A stretch of 36,124 bases of DNA from Entamoeba histolytica HM-1:IMSS (Eukaryota; Evosea; Mastigamoebida; Endamoebidae). The stretch lies in the NCBI RefSeq assembly GCF_000208925.1, contig NW_001914996.1:1-36124 (forward strand). The letters are read 5' to 3'. Below are positions 17,401-24,824 of this stretch, piece after piece (position 1 is the first letter of the stretch; each line of letters begins with the position of its first letter). The notes below the pieces were generated by a model. That model was given only the letters and a program-made list of their open reading frames with translations, did no database searches and was not told the DNA's origin. A program made the translations under genes and the position numbers.

Positions 17401-19269
17401 ATATAATATTCCTTTTTCAATATAAAAATATCTATGTTTAATTGTACTGAACATTGTTGGTTTAATACAATATAATAATCCTTCTATTTCTCTTTGTGTT
17501 TTTTCTTCTTCTTTTACTTCTTTTGTTTCTTGCTTTTCTTGTTTTTCTTCTTCTATTTCTTCCGCATTTTCTTGAAGAATTTCAAATGTTGTTTGCCATT
17601 CTTCTGCTTCTTTTTGACTATTAACAAAATAAACATATTTCTTTTTGAGTTTTCCTTTTATTACTTCCTCACTTTCTTCATCAATTTCAATAACAATACC
17701 AACTTTTCCTTCAATTTCTTCTGTTCTATTAAATCCTGTAATTTTTAATATATTAATAATAATTGCTGGAACTGGATCATCTCTATTATTAAATATCATT
17801 ACATATTTCTCATTCATTTCACACCATCTCTTAATATAACTATTCCATATCCATCCTCTTTCTATTTCTTCAATTCCTCCACTTAATTTTAACTTTTTCA
17901 TTTTTTTCCCTTGTGTTAAATTATATTTCTCTAATTTTTCTTGTATTTTACTTTTACCTCCTTCTTCAATTCCAATTTCATAAATACTTTTCATATGTTC
18001 TGGTTTTAATGAAACACTACTTCTTCTTCTTGAATTTCTCTTACTTCCTCCTTGTTGACTAGACCTTCTTTTCTTCGTATTATCTTCTTGTGTTTGTGGA
18101 ATAAGCCATTCTCTTGCTGTATATTCTGGAACTCCACTAAATACATTTTCATACAAATCTTCTTGATAAATTGTTTTTCCTTCTTTTCTAGGTAAACTAA
18201 ATGAAACATTATATAATGTATCACATTTACTATTTAGTAAAACAAATCTTCCTATTTCACATTTTTTAACATCATATAATCTTTGTGGTACAAATGCACT
18301 TCCAAATATTCCTTCTTGAATATTTGTTTTTCCTAAATTAACTAAATTTGTTCCTTGAACTTCATATGTAAAGATTTGATTTCCTCTTCCTGTAAGATAA
18401 ATTAAATTATTATTATTATCATAATAAATGCTTAATGGTGATGGTTGATTATCAATAATACTTTTACTAATAATTCCTTGCTTTCTTTGATCAAATAAAC
18501 TTATTGTTCTTTCTCCTTTTTTACTAAATCCACTAACTACAATATAGTCACTTCCTTCAATAAATACTCCTTTTAATCCTTTTACTGTTTCTGCAACTCC
18601 ATAACTTGTAATTGCTTCACTTGATACTCTTGGATCATAAAGTCTATACATAAAGTCTTTAGAAATTGTCATAAAGTTTTCTCCATAACATCCTTCCCAA
18701 TTTAATGTTAATACTTCTGCTGCTCCATTATTTACTTTAATTACTTCTTCATTAGGTTCTGTAATATCATAAACTTTAACTGTTCCATCCATACAACTAC
18801 TTGCAAGTAAATTATCTGCATATGGATGAAATGTAACATTAGTAATTCGTTTTTCTTCTTGAATATTAACTTTTGCTTCACTCATATCATTTGTTAATCC
18901 ATCTGGCATAATATCCCATATTTTAATACTACAATCTCGAGATCCAGTGCAAAGCATTCTTTCATGAAATGGTGAAAATTCAAATGTTGTTATTTGTTGA
19001 TTATGTGCTTTAATAAGATATGGTTTATCACTTATTCTTTCTGCTTTATTCATTATTCCTACATACATTAATCCATCTCCATTTGACTTCCATGGAATTC
19101 CATAAAATTTACTAGACACTTGAATAATTGGTTCATTTCCTATATTTGGATGTACATTTCTTATCCATGTATTTACATTCCATGTTTCTCCATAAATATT
19201 TTTAAATTTACTTCCTGATACTGCTTTGGCATTAGCACTAAGTGACAATGTTCTTCTTGAAACACTCAT
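14461..19269 (-). CDS. villidin: coronin-like WD40, PH domains, gelsolin repeats, villin headpiece
   Basis: 1602 residues. N-terminal coronin-like beta-propeller (about 1-380; SGSKFKNIYGE start, HNQQITTFEFSP and GSRDCSIKIWD repeat). A basic Ser/Arg linker (about 395-425) follows. Three PH-like domains lie at about 460-560, 596-700 and 722-820. Several gelsolin-type repeats occupy about 840-1460 (VYVWQSV, LWLWFGSKA, FYPEGSEKAQHILYFWQGRDAS). A villin headpiece (about 1543-1602; YLSDEEFQEVFGVSREEFYKM) ends the protein. This matches villidin of Dictyostelium in order and size; there it links membranes to the actin cortex and affects motility. The last residues, LKHSVYLY, replace the usual basic LKKEKGLF actin-binding end, so headpiece F-actin binding may be weak. 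It is intron-free. The 3' end converges on Prp16 with 77 bases between stops. Confidence 0.93.
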   Translation of the reverse strand: MSVSRRTLSLSANAKAVSGSKFKNIYGETWNVNTWIRNVHPNIGNEPIIQVSSKFYGIPWKSNGDGLMYVGIMNKAERISDKPYLIKAHNQQITTFEFSPFHERMLCTGSRDCSIKIWDIMPDGLTNDMSEAKVNIQEEKRITNVTFHPYADNLLASSCMDGTVKVYDITEPNEEVIKVNNGAAEVLTLNWEGCYGENFMTISKDFMYRLYDPRVSSEAITSYGVAETVKGLKGVFIEGSDYIVVSGFSKKGERTISLFDQRKQGIISKSIIDNQPSPLSIYYDNNNNLIYLTGRGNQIFTYEVQGTNLVNLGKTNIQEGIFGSAFVPQRLYDVKKCEIGRFVLLNSKCDTLYNVSFSLPRKEGKTIYQEDLYENVFSGVPEYTAREWLIPQTQEDNTKKRRSSQQGGSKRNSRRRSSVSLKPEHMKSIYEIGIEEGGKSKIQEKLEKYNLTQGKKMKKLKLSGGIEEIERGWIWNSYIKRWCEMNEKYVMIFNNRDDPVPAIIINILKITGFNRTEEIEGKVGIVIEIDEESEEVIKGKLKKKYVYFVNSQKEAEEWQTTFEILQENAEEIEEEKQEKQETKEVKEEEKTQREIEGLLYCIKPTMFSTIKHRYFYIEKGILYSQNITWWTEEATGNSEMECFLNRVIHLSKTEGIFPKSYGKNTFQLTSKGNVIHLACKNEEELEKWMNACTPNNLKGEEADEELEDFRRTPAQDEMEYYFKGIFGGYSKIIFTLVANEIFIFKNRTDSTPILKIYLKDIENIDINEDKGEMSIEMKEKGNKHEFKTEECKAWKEEIMERKKRTRDIMNELGIRGNILTNDNEINEEYIQEQSNLGEEYFTDFKKLIEGEPTLLIQIKGRRRLRSYVIELKQKELNPWNSYVLLCKEGIYVWRGQYSPKVNRSKAEELARRISEKERDKCKVILLTHGKDDRETDMWKKIGCQPTKFNPDNKEEKEGNNKSTEEQDKEEPEIIRIYRIVHNEKNEKNPLSVRMIYEHGNTTLPPKEILKEGTVNIISTSTEIYVWQSVTSTINCRKIGNIIGNELRKRNKPIIMVKINQNGENILFKEKFSNYPGTLPIQMGGIENKKMTKEVEHKPQKKIETMILEMKEKKISNFTEIILNVNGKMIFNNLKEGTYIIKRIEEHNTVEYPKELYGHFFSKEAFLIQYTFYPEGSEKAQHILYFWQGRDASLMDMGTLAHKVVETSGTVETSVQVRVVQGKEPKEFLKIFKGKFIVHLGGYSEYYDKRPEIYEIRGREEYLCKAVQMPISYQLEEKGKGMKLMPGSIYVFKTIKGIEVIEGKDSNEEEKKMVKMMEQEFKLPLSYNQEICKKIIGGNIEFIEGVEKSKENYHQIRLFKFTFWVTSVDIEEIEQPSQNDFNKEEVFLVDAGKLWLWFGSKAINETKRFSLQFALKCAEERGLKEVKIEQENEESMEFRALFEAWSDTNLLRKNNLRQNYPVCQKKEIELITQVIDGTFNEIDPALKNEISVEGKRVRSIKNPSEAIEIDGIEVDQSIIFPRIEKRSKVTEMDAKEMFDEYCRTRYTYAELITKPRPFGVDKSILETYLSDEEFQEVFGVSREEFYKMKPWCRDKLKHSVYLY

Positions 19270-19459
19270 TCTATTTTTAATTTTATAGTTGTTAATTTAA
19301 GAGATGATCGTTATTTCTTTCTCTATTCTTGTCGTTTCTATTTTTATCCTTTTCTAGTTCTTCTCTTTTCCTTTTTTGATGTTTTCTTATTTTTTAGTAT
19401 TATTTATGAGTTCTTTCTATTTAAAACTTTCTGTTTAATTTGTTTTAACCTTAATTAAA

Positions 19460-21596
19460 TTATTTAAAATACGTTTCTAAAAAGAGTTTTTGTGTTCCAA
19501 GAGTAACTGAGTCATATTCTATAGATAATTTGTAGATTGATTGCTAAATGATTAAATTTCTGAATATTATTAATAAAAGAAGAATAATAATAATGATAAT
19601 AACAAACCAAAATAAATGGATATTGTTTTATAAACTTTTGAAGTTGAGTAAAGATAATAAAACAATTATCATCATCTGGAAGTGAAATGTTATAAAGAAC
19701 TCTTAACCATAATACATGAATAACAAATAATGGTTGTTCATCAATAGAATGAATAAGTATTTGTGTTAATTCTTTTGATTTTAATATTATTTCTATTTCA
19801 TTGTTTGTTTTCCATAATCCAATTGTTTTCTTTGTTAATAAACAAATAAATAAATAAACATTTTGTATTATACCTTGTGCAAATGGAACAAATGGATTAC
19901 ATATTAATTTTTTATTTTTTGTTTGTTCTTGTAATATTTCATTCATTGTAATGCTTTGTGTTTTATCTTCTCTTTTATATTTTTCATACATTTTATTTTG
20001 TGAAATATAATATGGAACTTCTTTTTCTTTATAATGAAAAAACCATACAATAATAATTAATATTGTTTCACTTCTAATACTTGGATATTCTTTTTTAATA
20101 AATTCAATCATTGACTCTTTACATTCTTTCATTTTTGAAAATAATTTAATTATATTAAATGTATCTCCTATTTGACTTAAAGAAAATGGTAAAATATTAC
20201 ATTGATAAATATCCATAAAATCAATTTGACTTTCACATCTATTAATTCTTTCGTCTACTTCAATTCCTTCAAATTTAACACTTGGAAGAATTAAATTATC
20301 TCCACATTTCTTTATCATTTGATATACTCCTGCACTTATTTTCCTTTGATTAAAACAAAATTCAGTAATCAAATCTAAAAGACTTTCTGTGTTTTCTTGA
20401 CTTGAATGTAAAATATCCATTATCATTTTAATAAATTCATCATCACATATCCCCATTAATGGTATAATTCTCTTAACTAATATATCCTGTTTAAGTATAT
20501 TTCCATAATATTCTTTTCCTTTTCCATTTACATAAAAATGAATTATGTTTTTAATAATTGATTTAACAACATATTGATCTTCTGTAAGTAACATCTTTTT
20601 ATTACTCAACATCCCATCTATTAATTTTGAAAATATTGAAATTGCCTTGTTAAATTCTTCATTTCTTTGTTTTATATTTAAAATGTCTTGTTGAAGATAT
20701 AATGAACTACATTCATTTACAGCATATATTAGATTTATATAGTCTTTACGATTTTTTGGCTTTTCAAGTATTTGTATTTCTTGTTGAATGAAATATAATG
20801 TTTTTCCATAAAACACTGCTCTATTTTGATATTTTACTAATATAAAATCTTTATAATGTTTATATGCTGCTGGATGCATTGCCATAGGAATAAACCATGA
20901 TGGTCCAACTATTTGAATAAAATTAGTTGGTAATGGAATGTTTGAATTTATTAAAATGAATAATGCTTGAGTGAATGAGAATGTTCCAATTATTATTTCT
21001 GATGAAACCTCTCCAAATAATTGATATAATACTTCCGCTTGAAAGATTTTACTTATTTTATCCATAAATAAACTAAACTTATTCCATTCTTTTGAAGTAT
21101 GTTTGATTAATAAATATTCTTGTAATGTTTTGATAATTACTCTTACTATCTCTTTACCATGCTCTAAATATTCTCCAAATGCTCTTTCTAATATTCCTTC
21201 TCTAATAATTAATGTTGGTGAATGATGTTTACAATGATTAAATCCTCCATTTCTAAATATTCCACAATCACAATATCCTACAGTGTTTGTATGTTCTTGA
21301 ACATTATGTCCAATATGTTCATTTGGATTATAACATTCACCACAAATAGTTACATATCTTCCATAACATGTTAAACATGTGTAACTTGTTTTAAGTCTTT
21401 GAAGACATTGTCTTCTAGGTGCAAATTTTGAGAAATAATTAACAATATCATCTAATGCTGGAAGTTTAAATACTTGATTAATAAAAGAATTAATATTATC
21501 ATCGTCTGTATTTAAATAATCCATTAAACACTTAGGAAATTGAATTTTGAAATCAGAAATTTGAATAGAATAAAAATAATCAATGATGGATGACAT
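19460..21596 (-). CDS. UBR-box protein (N-recognin-like), with a predicted 3' intron
   Basis: Predicted exons 19608-21596 and 19460-19543, giving 690 residues. Near the N terminus (about 61-126) is a UBR-type zinc finger with the expected ligands (SYTCLTCYGRYVTICGEC, H--H, YCDCG, H-KHH). UBR boxes bind N-terminal degrons. The rest is helical without recognised motifs, and no RING is seen, so the protein is far shorter than UBR1/2 and may be an N-recognin without its own ligase domain. The ATG at 21596 was chosen because an in-frame ATG at 21692 would overlap the divergent TRAPPC2 gene. If the intron is not spliced, the frame stays open to a stop at 19512 and ends IIYRI instead. Domain certain, C terminus predicted. 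Confidence 0.78.
19544..19607 (-). other. predicted intron near the 3' end of the UBR-box gene
   Basis: On the minus strand the sequence begins GTTTGTTATTATC and ends CATTTAG, 64 nt. Splicing keeps an open frame that adds 27 residues ending LETYFK before TAA at 19460-19462. An alternative acceptor, ATTCAG at 19560-19561, would give a 48-nt in-frame intron ending at 19512. Confidence 0.6.
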
Positions 21597-21636
21597 ACAG
21601 TGAAGTTTGTATTGAATATTCTTGACTAAAAAAAAA

Positions 21637-21645
21637 GAACTTAAA
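21637..21645 (+). promoter_or_regulatory. GAACTTAAA core promoter element (TRAPPC2)
   Basis: It starts 43 bases before the TRAPPC2 ATG, within the 83-base gap between divergent UBR-box and TRAPPC2 start codons. Confidence 0.5.
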
Positions 21646-21679
21646 AAATTAAAAAGAAAAAAACTGTTTTTCATAAGAA

Positions 21680-22093
21680 ATGCAAAACACATACTTTGTT
21701 ATTATTGGTAGTAATGATAGATTACTTTATGAATATCCAAAAGAAAGTGCAATGAAATATGCATCAGATAATGAATATGTCTTAAACCAATTTGTTATTC
21801 TTTCTGCATTAGACTTTATTGAAGAAAAGAAGAAAACAACACCAAAAATGTATTTTAAATCAATTGATGTTTATGGGTCACATCACCTATCTGCATTTGT
21901 TACATCAGGAAATATTAAATTTGTATTAATGTCAACAAGTAAAACTGATGATACAAAAGGATTTTTTACAGCAGTTTATGAAGATTATGTGAAAATTATA
22001 TTAAATCCTTTTTATGAATTACAAACACCAATTGAATCAGAAGGACTTAATACACATATTAAACAATTATTAAAACAATACAAATTAGAATAA
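21680..22093 (+). CDS. TRAPP subunit TRAPPC2 (sedlin/Trs20)
   Basis: 137 residues, the normal size. The longin-fold family pattern is present: YFVIIGSNDRLLYEYP at the N terminus, an FVILSALDFIEE helix, then FVLMSTSKTDD and the C-terminal helical LNPFYE stretch with a final FxxxLKQY-like tail. TRAPPC2 is a core subunit of the TRAPP tethering complexes that activate Rab1/Ypt1-type GTPases at ER-Golgi membranes. The start is fixed by the conserved N terminus and an upstream GAACTTAAA. It is divergent from the UBR-box gene across 83 bases. UTP11 follows 97 bases after the stop with its own elements. Confidence 0.93.
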   Translation: MQNTYFVIIGSNDRLLYEYPKESAMKYASDNEYVLNQFVILSALDFIEEKKKTTPKMYFKSIDVYGSHHLSAFVTSGNIKFVLMSTSKTDDTKGFFTAVYEDYVKIILNPFYELQTPIESEGLNTHIKQLLKQYKLE

Positions 22094-22146
22094 TTGATGA
22101 TTTACATAAAGAAATAGTTTGTGAAAGAAAAAATAAGAAAAAATAA

Positions 22147-22153
22147 AGGGTTT
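22147..22153 (-). promoter_or_regulatory. AAACCCT element (reverse orientation) before UTP11
   Basis: AGGGTTT reads on the plus strand, so AAACCCT is on the minus strand. It lies 38-44 bases before the UTP11 ATG and about 13 bases before its GAACTTAAA element. Confidence 0.45.
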
Positions 22154-22165
22154 TTTAGAAAAAAG

Positions 22166-22174
22166 GAACTTAAA
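22166..22174 (+). promoter_or_regulatory. GAACTTAAA core promoter element (UTP11)
   Basis: It starts 25 bases before the UTP11 ATG. Confidence 0.5.
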
Positions 22175-22190
22175 AGAAACAATAAAATAT

Positions 22191-22814
22191 ATGGGAAGAA
22201 ATCCATTTAATCAAACTATCCATCATGAACGTCAACAACCAAAGTCAATGAGAGGATTAGGTAAACTTGAAAGAAGAAAGGATTTTGTTAAAAGAGCACA
22301 CACGAGAAAATTACAAGAAGAAACAACAGCATACTTAAAAAGAAAAGCATCGAATAAAAATCCAGATGAATTTAATTGTAAAATGCAAAATATGCGATTA
22401 CAAGGAAAAGTGGTAATTGATATTAGACCAAAAGAAGGACAAAGTGCACAAGAATTAGAAAGACTACTAATGATACAAAAAAATGCATTAGCAAGATTAC
22501 AAAAAAAGAAAATATTTATAAGAGAAAAACGAATTGTATTTAATGAAGAAGGAAAAGGAATAGAAATGGATCCAATTGACTTAGTAGATGTAAGTAAAAT
22601 CCAAGAAAAAATAGATGCTCAAAAAATCATTGAAGAACAAGAAAAACGACAACAAGAAATTAATAAACTTCAAAAAGAAATTAAAATAACAGAAAGAAAA
22701 TTACAAGAAATAAGTAAAATTGAACGAGAACAAGATAAAAGAAAGAAAATAGAAATTAAAGATGAATATGGAGATGTTATTGCAACACATTATCAAAATA
22801 CAAGAAAAAAATAA
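22191..22814 (+). CDS. UTP11: U3 snoRNP/small-subunit processome protein UTP11
   Basis: 207 residues. The N terminus has the UTP11 signature HERQQPKSMRGLGKLERRKDF-KRA, followed by a KR-rich helix and the KNPDEFNCKM motif (about residues 56-65). The C-terminal half is a charged coiled coil. UTP11 is a component of the SSU processome that cleaves and folds pre-18S rRNA in the nucleolus. The expected basic composition is present. Size is slightly below the yeast and human proteins (about 250). AAACCCT and GAACTTAAA elements lie within 45 bases upstream, the same arrangement as NOP56. Its 3' end converges on the AP mu gene. Confidence 0.92.
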   Translation: MGRNPFNQTIHHERQQPKSMRGLGKLERRKDFVKRAHTRKLQEETTAYLKRKASNKNPDEFNCKMQNMRLQGKVVIDIRPKEGQSAQELERLLMIQKNALARLQKKKIFIREKRIVFNEEGKGIEMDPIDLVDVSKIQEKIDAQKIIEEQEKRQQEINKLQKEIKITERKLQEISKIEREQDKRKKIEIKDEYGDVIATHYQNTRKK

Positions 22815-22913
22815 AATAATTTAAATGTAAAGAGAAAAATGAATTGGATATTTTTAAATTAATTTATCAAATTTTTATGTATTTTTTTTTTCTTTTAAGA
22901 AAGAATAAATTAA

Positions 22914-23966
22914 TTATAAAATTTTAATTGTCCATGACCCTTGTTTAGTTGCTTGTTTTAAATATATTGGAATATCATTTCTTTCAAGTTTCATTTTTAT
23001 TATACTTATTCCTGAAACTATTGTTTTTTCTGCTTCAAATTCTACACAAACAAATGGAAAATCACTTGTTAATGGTTGAATCCCTTCTTTATAATTAAAT
23101 TTAATTGTTCCATTTCCTATAATATTCCATTTAATTTTTTGTTTATTTTGATTATTATCCTCTATTTGTCCTTCTCCATCAATTACTCTAACACTTTCTA
23201 TATATTTTGGTTTATTAAATACTAACCAACATTTCCCTATAACTCTTTGTTTAATAGTACTATTAAATTTAATGTATGTATCTCCTTTTTCTATTTTAAT
23301 TTTAACATCAAATGGTGCAACAATATCACGTTTTAATTTATATGTTAATACACGAACAGATCCAAATGTTAATGGTATATTTAATAATCCATTCATTGGA
23401 TTATTTCCTTTAAATTCAACATCATCGGGATATTTTAAATATATTGTTAATGGAAGACATTCACTACTTTTGACATTAATAATCCCTTTTATTGTCCCAT
23501 TGCTATCAAGTGTTTCAATATGTTCTACATAAACTCCTCGTGTCTCTGTATTTGTTTTGAATATTTGTGTAATTGAAAAATCAGTTGACATTGGTGACAC
23601 AATTTGATATGATTTGATTGATGTCTTATCAAGCATTTCTTCAATAACTTCGCTCACTCGAATTAAATTATTCCGAATAATCGTTTCTGATAATCCATTA
23701 CAGAAATCAGTAATTGCAGTAATAATTGAAAATATATGAGATATACATATTGAAGGGGGTTGATTAATTAAGTCAAACGAAACAAAATGAAGATTATTTC
23801 TAATAACACGAATATATTGGATTGAGTCAATAACAAACACAGTTGGTGAATATTGGGTTAATAAATGTTTAATATAAAAGTCAATAGATCTAAAATATTT
23901 TCTATCATTCCCACAATAAAGTACATCACCAGATAGATTAAAAATAGTGATATTATCAATTGCCAT
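22914..23966 (-). CDS. divergent, short adaptor-complex medium (mu) chain
   Basis: 350 residues, short compared with about 420-450 for AP-1 to AP-4 mu chains. The N-terminal longin-like domain (about 1-140) shows the mu pattern: -F-LSGDVLYC-, a hydrophobic NLHFVSFD strand, and an SETIIRNNLIRVSEVIEEMLD helix. A C-terminal mu-homology domain (about 165-350) includes EHIETLDSNGTIKGIINVKS, SVRVLTYKL and a final strand region. The linker and parts of the mu-homology domain that carry cargo-binding residues in AP-2 appear reduced. It probably belongs to an AP coat on endosome/Golgi membranes; I cannot assign AP-1, -2, -3, -4 or -5. The start ATG is preceded by GAAACTTATAAA about 31 bases upstream on the minus strand. 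Confidence 0.75.
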   Translation of the reverse strand: MAIDNITIFNLSGDVLYCGNDRKYFRSIDFYIKHLLTQYSPTVFVIDSIQYIRVIRNNLHFVSFDLINQPPSICISHIFSIITAITDFCNGLSETIIRNNLIRVSEVIEEMLDKTSIKSYQIVSPMSTDFSITQIFKTNTETRGVYVEHIETLDSNGTIKGIINVKSSECLPLTIYLKYPDDVEFKGNNPMNGLLNIPLTFGSVRVLTYKLKRDIVAPFDVKIKIEKGDTYIKFNSTIKQRVIGKCWLVFNKPKYIESVRVIDGEGQIEDNNQNKQKIKWNIIGNGTIKFNYKEGIQPLTSDFPFVCVEFEAEKTIVSGISIIKMKLERNDIPIYLKQATKQGSWTIKIL

Positions 23967-24116
23967 AAGGAAGAAAGAGAGAATGGTTTATAAGTTTCAA
24001 GAAAATCCTAAAATCTGAAGAATAAATCTTCAAAGTGATTATGAGATTAACAAGAAAGAATAAAAAAAAATAATATAATAATAATTATATCTCGAAAAGG
24101 GAAAAAAAAAAAGAAA

Positions 24117-24124
24117 GAACTAAA
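24117..24124 (+). promoter_or_regulatory. GAACTAAA element abutting the zeta-COP start codon
   Basis: The element starts 8 bases before the ATG, much closer than in the other genes. Either the leader is almost absent, or another upstream sequence directs initiation. Confidence 0.35.
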
Positions 24125-24682
24125 ATGAAGAAATTAATCAGTGTGAATATGAACACACCTACAATTAAAGCACTAATAATTATTGATTTAGATGGAAAAC
24201 GATTATATAGTAAATTTTATGAAAAAAACCCAAATGTTCCATTACATAAACAACATGATATTGAAACACGAATTGCTAAAGCAGTTTCAGGAAAAGGAAA
24301 TAGTGAATTATTTTTATTAGATAAATATGTTGTTTTATATAGAATGGTATCAGACCTTATTATTGCAGCATTAACAGATCCACAAGAAAATGAATTATTT
24401 GTTAGTAATGCATTAAATTGTATTGTAGAAGGATTTGAAATAATATTTGATAAAGGACTAGATAAAAAGATAGCATTAGAATTTTATGATAAAATTGCAA
24501 TTGCTATTGATGAAGTTATAGATGATGGAATTATTCTTGAAGTTGATTCAGAAGAAATGGCTAATAGAGTTAGTTTTAAGAATATTAAAGGAAATGAAAC
24601 AGGATTTGGTGGAGATGGTACATTTACTAGTGCATTAAATTTTGCTAAAGGATCATTATTAGGACTGTGGAGAGGTAAATAA
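24125..24682 (+). CDS. COPI coatomer zeta subunit
   Basis: 185 residues. The longin fold of zeta-COP is visible: IKALIIIDLDGKRLYSKFY near the N terminus, then an ELFLLDKYVVLYRMVSDLIIAAL core, an ELFVSNALNCIVEGFEIIF helix and a DEVIDDGIILEVDSE helix, the last two typical of small coat chains. The C-terminal residues ALNFAKGSLLG resemble the amphipathic end of zeta-COP. It forms the F-subcomplex with gamma-COP for retrograde Golgi-ER transport. Zeta-COP is preferred over AP sigma because of the length and the DGKR and SLLG elements. Start: first ATG after GAACTAAA. An alternative ATG at MNTP (residue 8) is possible. Its 3' end converges on the RAD51C-like gene. Confidence 0.9.
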   Translation: MKKLISVNMNTPTIKALIIIDLDGKRLYSKFYEKNPNVPLHKQHDIETRIAKAVSGKGNSELFLLDKYVVLYRMVSDLIIAALTDPQENELFVSNALNCIVEGFEIIFDKGLDKKIALEFYDKIAIAIDEVIDDGIILEVDSEEMANRVSFKNIKGNETGFGGDGTFTSALNFAKGSLLGLWRGK

Positions 24683-24824
24683 TGATATTCATCTTCTTTT
24701 TTAATTCATTATTTTTTTATGTTAATTAATAAAAAATACAAGAAAGCAAATCAAAAAGAAAGAAAAGAACGAAAATAATAAAAAGAAAAATGATATAATT
24801 TATATTTTTTCATTCATATTTTAT

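Noticed and set aside
18006..18224. Frame of 72 residues on the same strand inside villidin
   Set aside because: It is a shifted frame within an uninterrupted 1602-residue protein with known domains on both sides.
21597..21692. Longer N terminus of the UBR-box protein (Phe-rich, signal-like)
   Set aside because: It would cover the TRAPPC2 start and its GAACTTAAA element. The ATG at 21596 gives a normal short intergenic gap.
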